Assembly (NCBI GenBank): GCA_001803815.1
Contig: MHEL01000127.1
Location: 1,210 to 6,826 of the forward strand
Source of the DNA: Nitrospirae bacterium RBG_19FT_COMBO_42_15
Lineage (GTDB): Bacteria; Nitrospirota; CAKKRA01; 9FT-COMBO-42-15
Length of the DNA: 5,617 bases
Reading direction: 5' to 3'
The notes beneath the pieces are model-generated. The model saw only the letters and a list, made by a program, of their open reading frames with translations, ran no database searches and had not been told where the DNA came from. Shown here piece after piece: positions 1 to 5,617 of the stretch. Position numbers and translations under genes: made by a program. Position 1 is the stretch's first letter. Each line of letters opens with the position of its first letter.

Positions 1-393
1 ACAGACCCAAAGAGGGCAGAGGAGATTTATAAGCTTATGGAGTGGAACGGCGGGGGCGCAAATTCATCCGGCGTTGCAATCGGCAATATTGATTTCTTCG
101 GCAATGTCCATGCAGACCAGTTCTGGCAGGACTATTCATTCGGCAATGTGAAGAAGAGGCCGTTTAGTGAGATATGGAATGACACATCTGACCCGATTAT
201 GAAGGGCTTGAAAAACAGGATACCTCTGTTAAAAGGCCGCTGCAGCCAATGTAAGTGGATAAAGCTCTGTGGCGGCAGCTTCAGGGTAAGGGCATTAAGG
301 GTATACAATGACCCATGGATGCACGACCCGGCATGTTATCTGACAGATGAGGAGATAGGGATTACAAAAGAGAAAGAAGCGGCAATAAGATAG
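1..393 (+). CDS. ahbC: Radical SAM/SPASM protein, C-terminal part; probable 12,18-didecarboxysiroheme deacetylase AhbC (NirJ-like), 5' truncated
   Basis: Only the last 130 codons lie in the window; the frame is open from base 1, so the Met codon at 37 is internal. The radical SAM CxxxCxxC core is upstream and not seen. What is visible is a SPASM-type auxiliary Fe-S domain: cysteines coded at 241, 250, 268 and 334 give C-x2-C-x5-C-x21-C. The flanking sequence is typical of NirJ/AhbC: VHADQFW, the YSFGNV stretch, [10 protein letters not shown], and [17 protein letters not shown] near the end. AhbC removes acetate side chains from 12,18-didecarboxysiroheme to give Fe-coproporphyrin III in the cytoplasm. 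The downstream hemB supports a heme role; I recall a similar ahbC-hemB order in Desulfovibrio. Alternatives are NirJ (heme d1 synthesis) or the paralogue AhbD; AhbC is preferred on context and the CGGSFRVRA segment. Family assignment is firm, the exact paralogue less so. Confidence 0.8.
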   Translation, partial: TDPKRAEEIYKLMEWNGGGANSSGVAIGNIDFFGNVHADQFWQDYSFGNVKKRPFSEIWNDTSDPIMKGLKNRIPLLKGRCSQCKWIKLCGGSFRVRALRVYNDPWMHDPACYLTDEEIGITKEKEAAIR

Positions 394-397
394 GAGG
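392..397 (+). promoter_or_regulatory. Shine-Dalgarno sequence of hemB
   Basis: AGGAGG lies 4 bases before the hemB ATG and overlaps the TAG stop codon of the upstream radical SAM gene. The full-length match to the anti-SD sequence fixes the hemB start at 402. The overlap with the stop suggests that ribosomes finishing the upstream gene can reinitiate on hemB. Confidence 0.8.
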
Positions 398-401
398 GCT
401 G

Positions 402-1370
402 ATGGCTTTTCCAAGGCAGAGGCTGAGAAGGCTTAGACAAACAGAGAATTTCAGAAAGCTGGTAAGGGAGACGCAGCTTTCTCCTGATGACTTTATATAT
501 CCTCTTTTTGTTACGCATGGAAAGGGAATTAAAAAAGAGATTCCTTCCATGCCGGGGAATTATCAGCAGTCTATTGATAATATTGTAAAGGATGCAAAGG
601 AGGCCTATTCCCTCGGTATATTAGCAGTAATACTTTTTGGCATACCAGAGCATAAAGACCAACTCGGCACAGAGGCATATTCAAAAAAAGGCATTATCCA
701 GCAGGCAATAAAGGCTATTAAAGATAAAACCCCAGAGCTTATTGTAATAACAGATGTCTGCTTGTGCGAATATACATCTCACGGCCATTGCGGTGTTATA
801 AAAAATGGAAAAATATTAAATGACCCGACTCTACAGCTCCTTGCTAAAGAGGCGGTGTCGCATGCAAAGGCAGGTGCAGATATTGTCGCGCCATCGGATA
901 TGATGGACGGAAGGGTTTCTGCCATAAGAAATGCGCTTGATAAGGAAAATTTTATTGATACGCCTATCATGTCATACGCTGCAAAATATGCATCAAGCTT
1001 TTACGGACCATTCAGGGATGCAGCAGAGTCAACCCCAAAATTTGGAGACAGGCGCACATATCAGATGGACCCAGCAAACGCGAGGGAGGCAATCAGAGAG
1101 GTCGCACTCGATATAGATGAAGGCGCTGATATTGTGATGGTAAAGCCTGCGCTCTCATATCTTGATATAATCTACCGTGTAAAGAATGAGTTTAGTCTGC
1201 CTGTTGCGGCATATAATGTAAGCGGCGAGTTCTCTATTATTAAGGCAGGGGCAAAACTCGGCTGGATTGATGAAAAGAGGATGATGATAGAAGTTCTCAC
1301 ATCAATTAAGCGCGCCGGCGCAGATTTAATACTTACCTATTTTGCAAAAGAGGCTGCAAAGCTGTTGTAG
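402..1370 (+). CDS. hemB: Porphobilinogen synthase (delta-aminolevulinic acid dehydratase), zinc-type
   Basis: Condenses two 5-aminolevulinate molecules to porphobilinogen, the common precursor of all tetrapyrroles; a cytosolic TIM-barrel enzyme. The 322-residue length is normal for the family and the N-terminus ([10 protein letters not shown]) is the usual arm. The two Schiff-base lysines are Lys195 ([17 protein letters not shown]) and Lys248 ([15 protein letters not shown]). The segment [14 protein letters not shown] carries Cys120, Cys122 and Cys130, the triad that binds catalytic zinc, so this is not the Asp-rich magnesium-only type. The ligand and structural motifs APSDMMDGR (163-171), [13 protein letters not shown] (214-226) and AAYNVSGEF (269-277) are all present, and nothing essential is missing. 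The start is fixed by AGGAGG four bases upstream. The gene follows the AhbC-like gene by 8 bp, so the two are very likely cotranscribed. In an Ahb-type organism its product leads through uroporphyrinogen III and siroheme to heme. Confidence 0.98.
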   Translation: MAFPRQRLRRLRQTENFRKLVRETQLSPDDFIYPLFVTHGKGIKKEIPSMPGNYQQSIDNIVKDAKEAYSLGILAVILFGIPEHKDQLGTEAYSKKGIIQQAIKAIKDKTPELIVITDVCLCEYTSHGHCGVIKNGKILNDPTLQLLAKEAVSHAKAGADIVAPSDMMDGRVSAIRNALDKENFIDTPIMSYAAKYASSFYGPFRDAAESTPKFGDRRTYQMDPANAREAIREVALDIDEGADIVMVKPALSYLDIIYRVKNEFSLPVAAYNVSGEFSIIKAGAKLGWIDEKRMMIEVLTSIKRAGADLILTYFAKEAAKLL

Positions 1371-1383
1371 TCCTTGCTATTCT

Positions 1384-1486
1384 GTCATTCCCACAAAAGT
1401 GGGAATCCAGAAGGGTCTCGTGTATCAAGTGCGGGGTGAAAGCAAGGAACTATAAAAAACTGGATTCCTGCTTCCGCAGGAATGAC
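1384..1486. repeat. REPIN-like pair of inverted 27-nt hairpin repeats
   Basis: Two 27-nt units, 1384-1410 and 1460-1486, are inverted copies of each other, separated by 49 bp. Each folds alone: ATTCCCAC/GTGGGAAT (1387-1394 with 1399-1406, loop AAAA) and ATTCCTGC/GCAGGAAT (1464-1471 with 1476-1483, loop TTCC). Compared in the same orientation, the units differ only within the loop and at two stem pairs, and both stem differences are compensated on the other side, so base pairing is kept. The outer parts (CTGGATTCC and GGAATGAC) are identical. An 8-bp inverted match, TCCTTGCT (1371-1378) with AGCAAGGA (1441-1448), lies just outside and within. This architecture matches REP doublets mobilised by RAYT-type transposases; no transposase gene is in the window. 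The element begins 13 bp after the hemB stop and could also stabilise the mRNA end. No T-run follows, so it is not a classic terminator. Confidence 0.8.
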
Positions 1487-1508
1487 GCTGAAGTACTTCA
1501 TTAGAAAC

Positions 1509-1514
1509 GGAGGG
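1509..1514 (+). promoter_or_regulatory. Shine-Dalgarno sequence pointing to a non-ATG start at 1522
   Basis: GGAGGG sits 7 bases before an in-frame ATA codon at 1522, an ideal spacing. It is 85 bases away from the first in-frame ATG at 1600, so it cannot serve that codon. It is the main argument for placing the amidohydrolase start at 1522. Confidence 0.6.
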
Positions 1515-1521
1515 ATTCCCA

Positions 1522-2445
1522 ATAGAAATTATAGACACCCACTTCCATCTACTTCCAAAAGAGATAGCAGAAAGGGCGTCCTTTTATAACAAGGGATGGA
1601 TGGATATTGCGGCGCATCTTAGCATGATGGATTCAGCAAACATCTCCAGAGCAGTAATCAGCTATCCCACAACCGATGCCCATATAAATGCAAAAGAAAA
1701 GGAAATCACTGCTGCAAGACTCTATAACAAAAAGACAGCAGAGGTGATAAGACACCACAGGGACAGGTTCATAGGCGCAGCAGTAATTCCCTTAGCAGAA
1801 GAAATGGAAATGTTAGATGAGCTAAAGAGGGCGCTGGATGTGGGTTTTAAGGCGCTTTCTATGGCAACAAGTTATGATGGTGTTTATCTTGACAGCGAAA
1901 AGTTTCATCCTATCTTTGAGAAGGCATCTGATGCCGGGCTGCCGATATTTGCGCATCCCACAACAATAAAGCCAATCGGCATAGAGACAGTCAAACATCC
2001 GCTTCTTACGCCTGTAATTGAGTTTATTTTTGATACTACAATGTGCATCGGCAAGCTGATTACATCAGGGACTTTGAGGAGTTTTCCAAAGCTTAAATTT
2101 GTCTTTGCCAATTTTGGCGGCGCAACACCGTTTGTTAAGGATAGATACGATTCAACATATAACATGCTCCTTTCACTCGGCTATGTTCAGGATTTAGGGA
2201 AGCTGCCAACAGAATTTTTAAAACAGTTTTATGTTGACACGAGCGGCGCAGTATCAAAAACCATAATACAGTGTGCAATTGAAACCTTTGGCGCAGAAAA
2301 TATCCTCTGGGGAAGCGATTATCCTGCAAATAAGAATGTAAGGCAATCAATAGATGCTGTCTTGGATATGGATATATCTGATGAAAAAAAGATAGGGATA
2401 GTTGGAAGGAATGCAGAGAGGCTTTTTAGCGGCGTAAAAATATGA
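1522..2445 (+). CDS. ACMSD-like metal-dependent amidohydrolase (amidohydrolase_2 family), apparent ATA start
   Basis: A TIM-barrel hydrolase or decarboxylase of the amidohydrolase_2 family, 307 residues from 1522. The first in-frame ATG is at 1600, but the frame is open upstream to a TGA at 1489 and encodes IEIIDTHFHLLP, the classic first strand with metal ligands His7 and His9. A start at 1600 would delete them. No ATG, GTG or TTG occurs between 1492 and 1599; ATA at 1522 has a good Shine-Dalgarno at 1509-1514 and is my choice, with ATT at 1528 the other option. Other family marks are His145 (PIFAHPT, strand 5), the SGTLRSFPKLKFVFA stretch, Asp266 in LWGSDYP (strand 8 ligand), and a C-terminal GRNAERLF helix. 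The strand-6 position that usually reads HxGG is here Asn197 (FANFGG). The substrate is unknown. It overlaps the next gene by ATGA, so the two are probably translationally coupled. It could be a decaying gene, but the rest of the frame is intact. Confidence 0.85.
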   Translation: MEIIDTHFHLLPKEIAERASFYNKGWMDIAAHLSMMDSANISRAVISYPTTDAHINAKEKEITAARLYNKKTAEVIRHHRDRFIGAAVIPLAEEMEMLDELKRALDVGFKALSMATSYDGVYLDSEKFHPIFEKASDAGLPIFAHPTTIKPIGIETVKHPLLTPVIEFIFDTTMCIGKLITSGTLRSFPKLKFVFANFGGATPFVKDRYDSTYNMLLSLGYVQDLGKLPTEFLKQFYVDTSGAVSKTIIQCAIETFGAENILWGSDYPANKNVRQSIDAVLDMDISDEKKIGIVGRNAERLFSGVKI

Positions 2446-3683
2446 AAACCAACAAACCCAAAATTGCAATCTTTGGCGCCGGCATTGCCGGCCTTAGCTG
2501 CGCATATTTTTTAAAGAATGACGGCTATGATGTAACAGTGTATGAAAAGAGGCCTGAGGTTGGCGGGAGATTTGCAACCTTTGAAACAGAGGGCGTGTAT
2601 ATAAATAAAGGCGCATTGATGTATGCTCCGAAACTCAATCCGCATTTTACATCCTTGATTAATGAGCTCAGGATTGAATCAGAGCAGCTTACATTATCAA
2701 GATTCGCCCTGATAATCGGCGATAAGATTACTGGCCTGAATAACTTTGCAATGTTTAAAAGCGGGCTATTTTCTCTTTTTGATTATCTTAAATGGCTTAA
2801 GTTGAAAAGATTTATCAGAAGGCTTGATTTCAGGTTAGAGAGCTACGATGAAAGGCTTGATGAGCTTCATCAATATTCCTTACAGGAGTTTTGTGAAAAG
2901 AAAATGGGTTTTAATAAAAAGCTGATTGACTATATTGTCCAGCCCTTCTCAAGCTTTGGATATATTGACCCGCCATATATTGCAGCAGACCATGGACTCT
3001 TTCTCTTTGCGTATGGAGATACAGAGCTCAGGGTGCCTATAAAAGGGATGTCCGCTGTAACAGATGAGCTTCATAATAAACTGAATGGCTCTGTAAAACT
3101 CAACACATCAGTAAAAGTGGTAAAGCAAAACAGAAAAGGCGGCTTCTCAGTTGTCCTTGAAGAAAAAGGGAAGGCTGCGTTAGTTAAGAAAAACTACGAC
3201 TACTGCATCTTTGCAACAGGCCAGGCAAGCCTGAACAGGATTGTCCCCGGAATAGATTTCCAGATACCAATTACAAAAACAAGGGGACTAATCTTTGAGG
3301 CACAATGCCCTCAGTTTCATCCTTATGATGTGCTTTTATTTTCAAAATACAATAACAGCCACGGCATTCATGGCGGCGAGGTAAAGCATCTGCCTGACGG
3401 ACGCTCTATATGCGGTATTTTTCTGTATCACCCAAAAGGCGATGTTGAGAAGGTATTCGGCAAGGTAAAGATTTTGCCTAAGGTCGGATGGTCGCCTGCA
3501 ATAACACTCATCCCGCCAAAGAGCGCTGTAAGGGATGTGGCAACGCCGATTCCAAATCTTTTTGTTATTGGCGATTTTTATCGCTTGCCATGTATAGAAT
3601 CGTGCGTGTATACTGCAAAAAGGGTTGCGGAAGTTATTGCTAATAGAAACGAAATGAGTAATGTTTCATACCCCTCACCCTAA
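2442..3683 (+). CDS. FAD-dependent oxidoreductase, amine oxidase/protoporphyrinogen oxidase/phytoene desaturase-like
   Basis: A 413-residue flavoprotein, probably cytosolic or membrane-peripheral. The N-terminal Rossmann fold is clear: GAGIAG (12-17) for the FAD pyrophosphate, Glu35 at the end of strand 2 (VTVYEKR) for the ribose, and the GGR motif at 41-43. A middle segment, VPIKGMSAVTDEL (198-210), resembles the GG-motif helix of protoporphyrinogen oxidases and carotenoid desaturases. FATG (257-260) and the C-terminal NLFVIGDFY (372-380) complete the FAD site. The substrate cannot be read from the sequence. Protoporphyrinogen oxidase would be unneeded in a siroheme-dependent heme route, so hemY is not assigned. 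The ATG overlaps the amidohydrolase stop as ATGA; no good Shine-Dalgarno sits at normal distance (AGAGAGG is about 20 bases away), so translation probably depends on reinitiation. The last codons (YPSP and TAA, from about 3669) lie in the left end of a repeat, suggesting that the original C-terminus was replaced. Confidence 0.85.
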   Translation: MKTNKPKIAIFGAGIAGLSCAYFLKNDGYDVTVYEKRPEVGGRFATFETEGVYINKGALMYAPKLNPHFTSLINELRIESEQLTLSRFALIIGDKITGLNNFAMFKSGLFSLFDYLKWLKLKRFIRRLDFRLESYDERLDELHQYSLQEFCEKKMGFNKKLIDYIVQPFSSFGYIDPPYIAADHGLFLFAYGDTELRVPIKGMSAVTDELHNKLNGSVKLNTSVKVVKQNRKGGFSVVLEEKGKAALVKKNYDYCIFATGQASLNRIVPGIDFQIPITKTRGLIFEAQCPQFHPYDVLLFSKYNNSHGIHGGEVKHLPDGRSICGIFLYHPKGDVEKVFGKVKILPKVGWSPAITLIPPKSAVRDVATPIPNLFVIGDFYRLPCIESCVYTAKRVAEVIANRNEMSNVSYPSP

Positions 3684-3786
3684 CCCTCTCCCACAAGGGG
3701 AGAGGGAACTTTATTATTTCCCCTCCCTTGATGGGAGGGGACTAAGGGGAGGGTGGAGATTCGAGTTGTCCCCCTCATTAATGGGG
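3671..3786. repeat. Multi-hairpin CCCTCACCC/GGGGAGAGGG intergenic repeat
   Basis: The gap between the FAD gene and ubiB consists almost wholly of nested palindromes. Hairpin 1 pairs CCCTCTCCC (3684-3692) with GGGAGAGGG (3698-3706), 9 bp with a 5-nt loop. Hairpin 2 pairs CCCCTCCC (3720-3727) with GGGAGGGG (3733-3740), 8 bp with a 5-nt loop. The outer ends CACCCT (3676-3681) and AGGGTG (3750-3755) are also complementary, so the whole can fold into a cloverleaf-like form. A weaker third palindrome, CCCC with GGGG around CATTAATG, covers 3771-3786. The pattern resembles a dispersed intergenic repeat seen in many bacterial genomes; that recognition is from memory. The element overlaps the end of the upstream coding region. 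Hairpin 1 is followed by AACTTTATTATTTC, so it may weaken or end transcription, but this is not a clean terminator. Confidence 0.8.
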
Positions 3787-3801
3787 AGAAAACCAGTGTT
3801 T

Positions 3802-3805
3802 GAGG
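3802..3805 (+). promoter_or_regulatory. Shine-Dalgarno sequence of ubiB
   Basis: GAGG lies 6 bases before the ATG at 3812. An in-frame TTG at 3800 overlaps this site and has no good ribosome-binding site of its own, so the ATG at 3812 is the better start. Confidence 0.6.
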
Positions 3806-3811
3806 ATTTAT

Positions 3812-5491
3812 ATGCCAATCTTCGGAATTGACAAAGGCTACAGGAATATCAGGCGGTTTGCACATATCCTCTCTGTTTTTGTTGGATACGGCTTCAAGGA
3901 TATTGTAGACAGACTGCATCTTGAATATCTTGTCAGAATCAGCAGAAAATTTGCAAAGAAAGAGGCAAAGTTAGAACGGTTAACCAAGCCGGAAAGACTC
4001 AGGCTCGCCTTTGAAGAGCTTGGACCAACCTTTATAAAGTTCGGCCAGATACTAAGCACAAGGCCAGACCTGATTCCTCATGAGTATATAGAGGAATTCA
4101 AAAAACTTCAGGACGATGTGCCACCCTTTTCATCTGAAGAGGCAAGGGAGGTTGTTGAGGAAGAGCTCAAAAAGCCGATTAATGAGCTGCTTGATGAATT
4201 TGACGAGAAACCGCTCGCTGCTGCATCCATTGCGCAGGTTCACAAGGCTGTATTACAGGACGGGAGCAAAGTTGTATTAAAGATCCAGAGGCCGAACATA
4301 CGTAAAAATATTGAGGCAGATATAGACATACTCTTTAACCTTGCACGGCTTTTTGAAAGCTATATCCCTGAAAGCAAGCTGTATAATCCAACAGGCATTA
4401 TTGAAGAATTTGCAAAGACCATAAGACGCGAGATGGATTTTACAAGAGAGGGCCACAATATACAAAGATTCACTGCAAATTTTAAGGACGACCCCACAAT
4501 CTATGCGCCAAAGGTCTATTGGGAGTTAACCACTAACAAAGTTTTAACAATGGAGTATGTTAAGGGAATAAAAATAACAGATTTCAAAAAAATTGAAGAA
4601 GCCGGCCTTGACAAGAAACAGATCGCAGTAAACGGAGCAAATTCAGTATTAAAACAGATATTCACCTACGCATTCTTTCAGGGGGACCCGCATCCCGGAA
4701 ATATCCTTGTTAAAGAGGACAATGTTATTGTTGTCCTTGACTTTGGGATGTTCGGCAGGATAGATGAAAAAACAAAAGAGCAGATTGCAGATATACTTAT
4801 TGCAGTAATCAAAAAGGATGTTGATAAGATCGTAAAGACATTTCTTGATGTGGGGGTAATAGCTGAAGAAATAAATATCAGGGAGTTCAGGCTTGATATA
4901 GTAGATTTTCTTGAGAGGTATTATGATGTCCCGTTAAGCCAGTTGGAGCTATCAGAGGTATTGAATGAAATTGTTCAGGTAGTTGCAAGGCACAGGATAA
5001 AAATAATGCCTGAGATCATGCTGTTAATTAAAGCATTAGTCACAATTGAAAGCATCGGCAGGGAGCTTGACCCGGAATTCAATATGGTAGAACATGCAAA
5101 ACCCTTTGCAGAAAAGCTGATAAAGGAAAGGGTAAGTCCGAGAAATATTATCAAAAATATTGTAAAGACATCACAGGATGTAAATGAGCTCATGAGGGTA
5201 CTGCCCGGCGAGACATTGCAGATAGTGCGCAAGCTGCGCAAGGGGACTCTGGAAATAGATTTAAAGCTCAGGCACCTTGAAAATCTTGTTGCGAAATTAG
5301 ACAGGGTAAGCAACCGCATCACCTTCAGCATTATCATAGCTGCAATAATCATCGGCTCATCATTAATTATACAGACAGACAAAGGCCCCATGTTTTTCGG
5401 GTTTCCAGCGCTTGGAATAAGCGGCTATGTTGTTGCCGGAGCACTCGGCCTTTGGCTGATATATGCAATCCTGCGCTCAGGAAGGCTATAA
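3812..5491 (+). CDS. ubiB: UbiB/ABC1/AarF-family atypical protein kinase-like ATPase
   Basis: A 559-residue member of the UbiB (COQ8/ADCK) family, close to the usual bacterial length of about 550. The family has a kinase-like fold, is thought to act as an ATPase, and supports isoprenoid quinone synthesis or distribution at the inner membrane. Visible marks in order: the KxGQ signature as GPTFIKFGQILSTRPDLIP (71-89, Lys76 to Gln79); the alanine-rich nucleotide loop AAASIAQVH (136-144); the VLKIQRP lysine, Lys157; MEYVKGIKITD (247-257); the catalytic GDPHPGN (291-297); and the DFG motif at 310-312. Two hydrophobic segments at about 503-521 and 533-553 form the usual C-terminal membrane hairpin, and the protein ends in basic residues. 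All key residues are present. The start at 3812 is preferred over TTG at 3800 because GAGG lies 6 bases before the ATG. The gene is separated from the FAD gene by a repeat, so it may be transcribed independently, though I see no clear promoter. Ubiquinone versus menaquinone cannot be decided here. Confidence 0.95.
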   Translation: MPIFGIDKGYRNIRRFAHILSVFVGYGFKDIVDRLHLEYLVRISRKFAKKEAKLERLTKPERLRLAFEELGPTFIKFGQILSTRPDLIPHEYIEEFKKLQDDVPPFSSEEAREVVEEELKKPINELLDEFDEKPLAAASIAQVHKAVLQDGSKVVLKIQRPNIRKNIEADIDILFNLARLFESYIPESKLYNPTGIIEEFAKTIRREMDFTREGHNIQRFTANFKDDPTIYAPKVYWELTTNKVLTMEYVKGIKITDFKKIEEAGLDKKQIAVNGANSVLKQIFTYAFFQGDPHPGNILVKEDNVIVVLDFGMFGRIDEKTKEQIADILIAVIKKDVDKIVKTFLDVGVIAEEINIREFRLDIVDFLERYYDVPLSQLELSEVLNEIVQVVARHRIKIMPEIMLLIKALVTIESIGRELDPEFNMVEHAKPFAEKLIKERVSPRNIIKNIVKTSQDVNELMRVLPGETLQIVRKLRKGTLEIDLKLRHLENLVAKLDRVSNRITFSIIIAAIIIGSSLIIQTDKGPMFFGFPALGISGYVVAGALGLWLIYAILRSGRL

Positions 5492-5613
5492 AGGCTGTTG
5501 AAAAAGTCCATCTGCTGTGTTGTCGCTTCGGGTTTGCATCCTCACATACGACTATGTATGCTGCGGTGCAAACCCTTGATCCGCCTTGCATCTGGAGCTT
5601 TTTGAACAGCCTT
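5491..5613. repeat. 123-bp imperfect palindrome, MITE-like element
   Basis: The ends AAGGCTGTTGAAAAAG (5491-5506) and CTTTTTGAACAGCCTT (5598-5613) are inverted copies with one mismatch in 16. Inside, GGGTTTGCA (5530-5538) pairs with TGCAAACCC (5567-5575), and CATAC (5545-5549) with GTATG (5556-5560) around a 6-nt loop, all about the same centre. The blocks between are not complementary. There is no coding capacity of note and no transposase, so it would be a non-autonomous element or a dispersed repeat. It starts on the last base of the ubiB TAA stop. It could form a large hairpin at the transcript's 3' end, with T-rich CTTTTTGAAC in the descending arm, and so might serve as a terminator. Confidence 0.75.
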
Positions 5614-5617
5614 CTGT

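Noticed and set aside
1384..1486. CRISPR array
   Set aside because: There are only two units, in inverted rather than direct orientation, with a single spacer-like gap.
1411..1508. Promoter upstream of the amidohydrolase (TATAAA at 1451)
   Set aside because: No matching -35 element at proper spacing; a lone TATAAA in AT-rich sequence is weak support.
1600..2445. Amidohydrolase starting at the ATG at 1600 (281 aa)
   Set aside because: It omits the upstream in-frame DTHFH metal-binding motif and has no suitably placed ribosome-binding site; GGAGGG at 1509-1514 supports 1522.
2442..3683. Assignment of the FAD protein as protoporphyrinogen oxidase HemY
   Set aside because: Only general FAD-binding motifs are visible, and the neighbouring AhbC-like gene suggests a heme route that does not pass through protoporphyrinogen.
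3684..3720. Intrinsic terminator after the FAD gene
   Set aside because: The 9-bp GC-rich hairpin is real, but the following AACTTTATTATTTC is not an uninterrupted T-run and the structure is better explained as part of a repeat.
3800..3811. TTG at 3800 as the ubiB start
   Set aside because: The Shine-Dalgarno GAGG (3802-3805) overlaps it and is correctly spaced for ATG at 3812.
3680..3919. Short minus-strand frame reading from ubiB into the repeat
   Set aside because: It is composed of antisense ubiB and palindromic repeat sequence, with no recognisable protein features.
4975..5391. 138-codon open frame on the minus strand within ubiB
   Set aside because: It is antisense to strongly conserved coding sequence, has no recognisable domain and is best explained as a shadow of ubiB.

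Overview
The window reads as chromosomal DNA from an anaerobic or microaerophilic Gram-negative bacterium of moderate-to-low GC content. Arginine codons are often AGG/AGA and isoleucine is often ATA. The first two genes point to a lineage that makes heme by the siroheme-dependent (Ahb) route, as sulfate reducers and relatives do. A Desulfobacterota- or Nitrospirota-like source is my inference; the sequence does not prove it. All five genes are on the + strand.

Layout. (1) Positions 1-1370 hold a heme block. It contains the 3' end of a radical-SAM/SPASM protein of the NirJ/AhbC type and, 8 bp later, a complete hemB (porphobilinogen synthase) with a zinc-type cysteine triad. HemB acts early in tetrapyrrole synthesis and AhbC acts late, after siroheme. 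(2) The gap 1371-1521 holds a REPIN-like pair of inverted hairpins and a Shine-Dalgarno sequence. (3) Positions 1522-3683 hold two genes that overlap by ATGA: an ACMSD-like amidohydrolase (amidohydrolase_2 family) and an FAD-dependent oxidoreductase of the amine oxidase/phytoene desaturase type. Neither can be given a substrate. The amidohydrolase has no ATG, GTG or TTG start that would keep its metal-binding HxH motif; the best start is an ATA codon. (4) The gap 3684-3811 is a C-rich/G-rich multi-hairpin repeat whose left end supplies the stop codon of the FAD gene. (5) Positions 3812-5491 encode a complete UbiB/ABC1/AarF-family atypical kinase with two C-terminal membrane segments. (6) From 5491 to near the window end is a 123-bp imperfect palindrome that looks like a MITE or other dispersed repeat and begins on the last base of the ubiB stop codon.

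How the genes fit together: AhbC and HemB belong to one pathway. UbiB-family proteins support isoprenoid quinone metabolism, so heme and quinone together suggest a respiratory-cofactor neighbourhood. The amidohydrolase/FAD pair is translationally coupled and probably works as a unit, but its role is unknown. I found no convincing wholly new system. The most unusual points are the missing start codon of the amidohydrolase, its Asn in place of the usual catalytic-type His, and three different palindromic repeat families, one in each sizeable non-coding gap.
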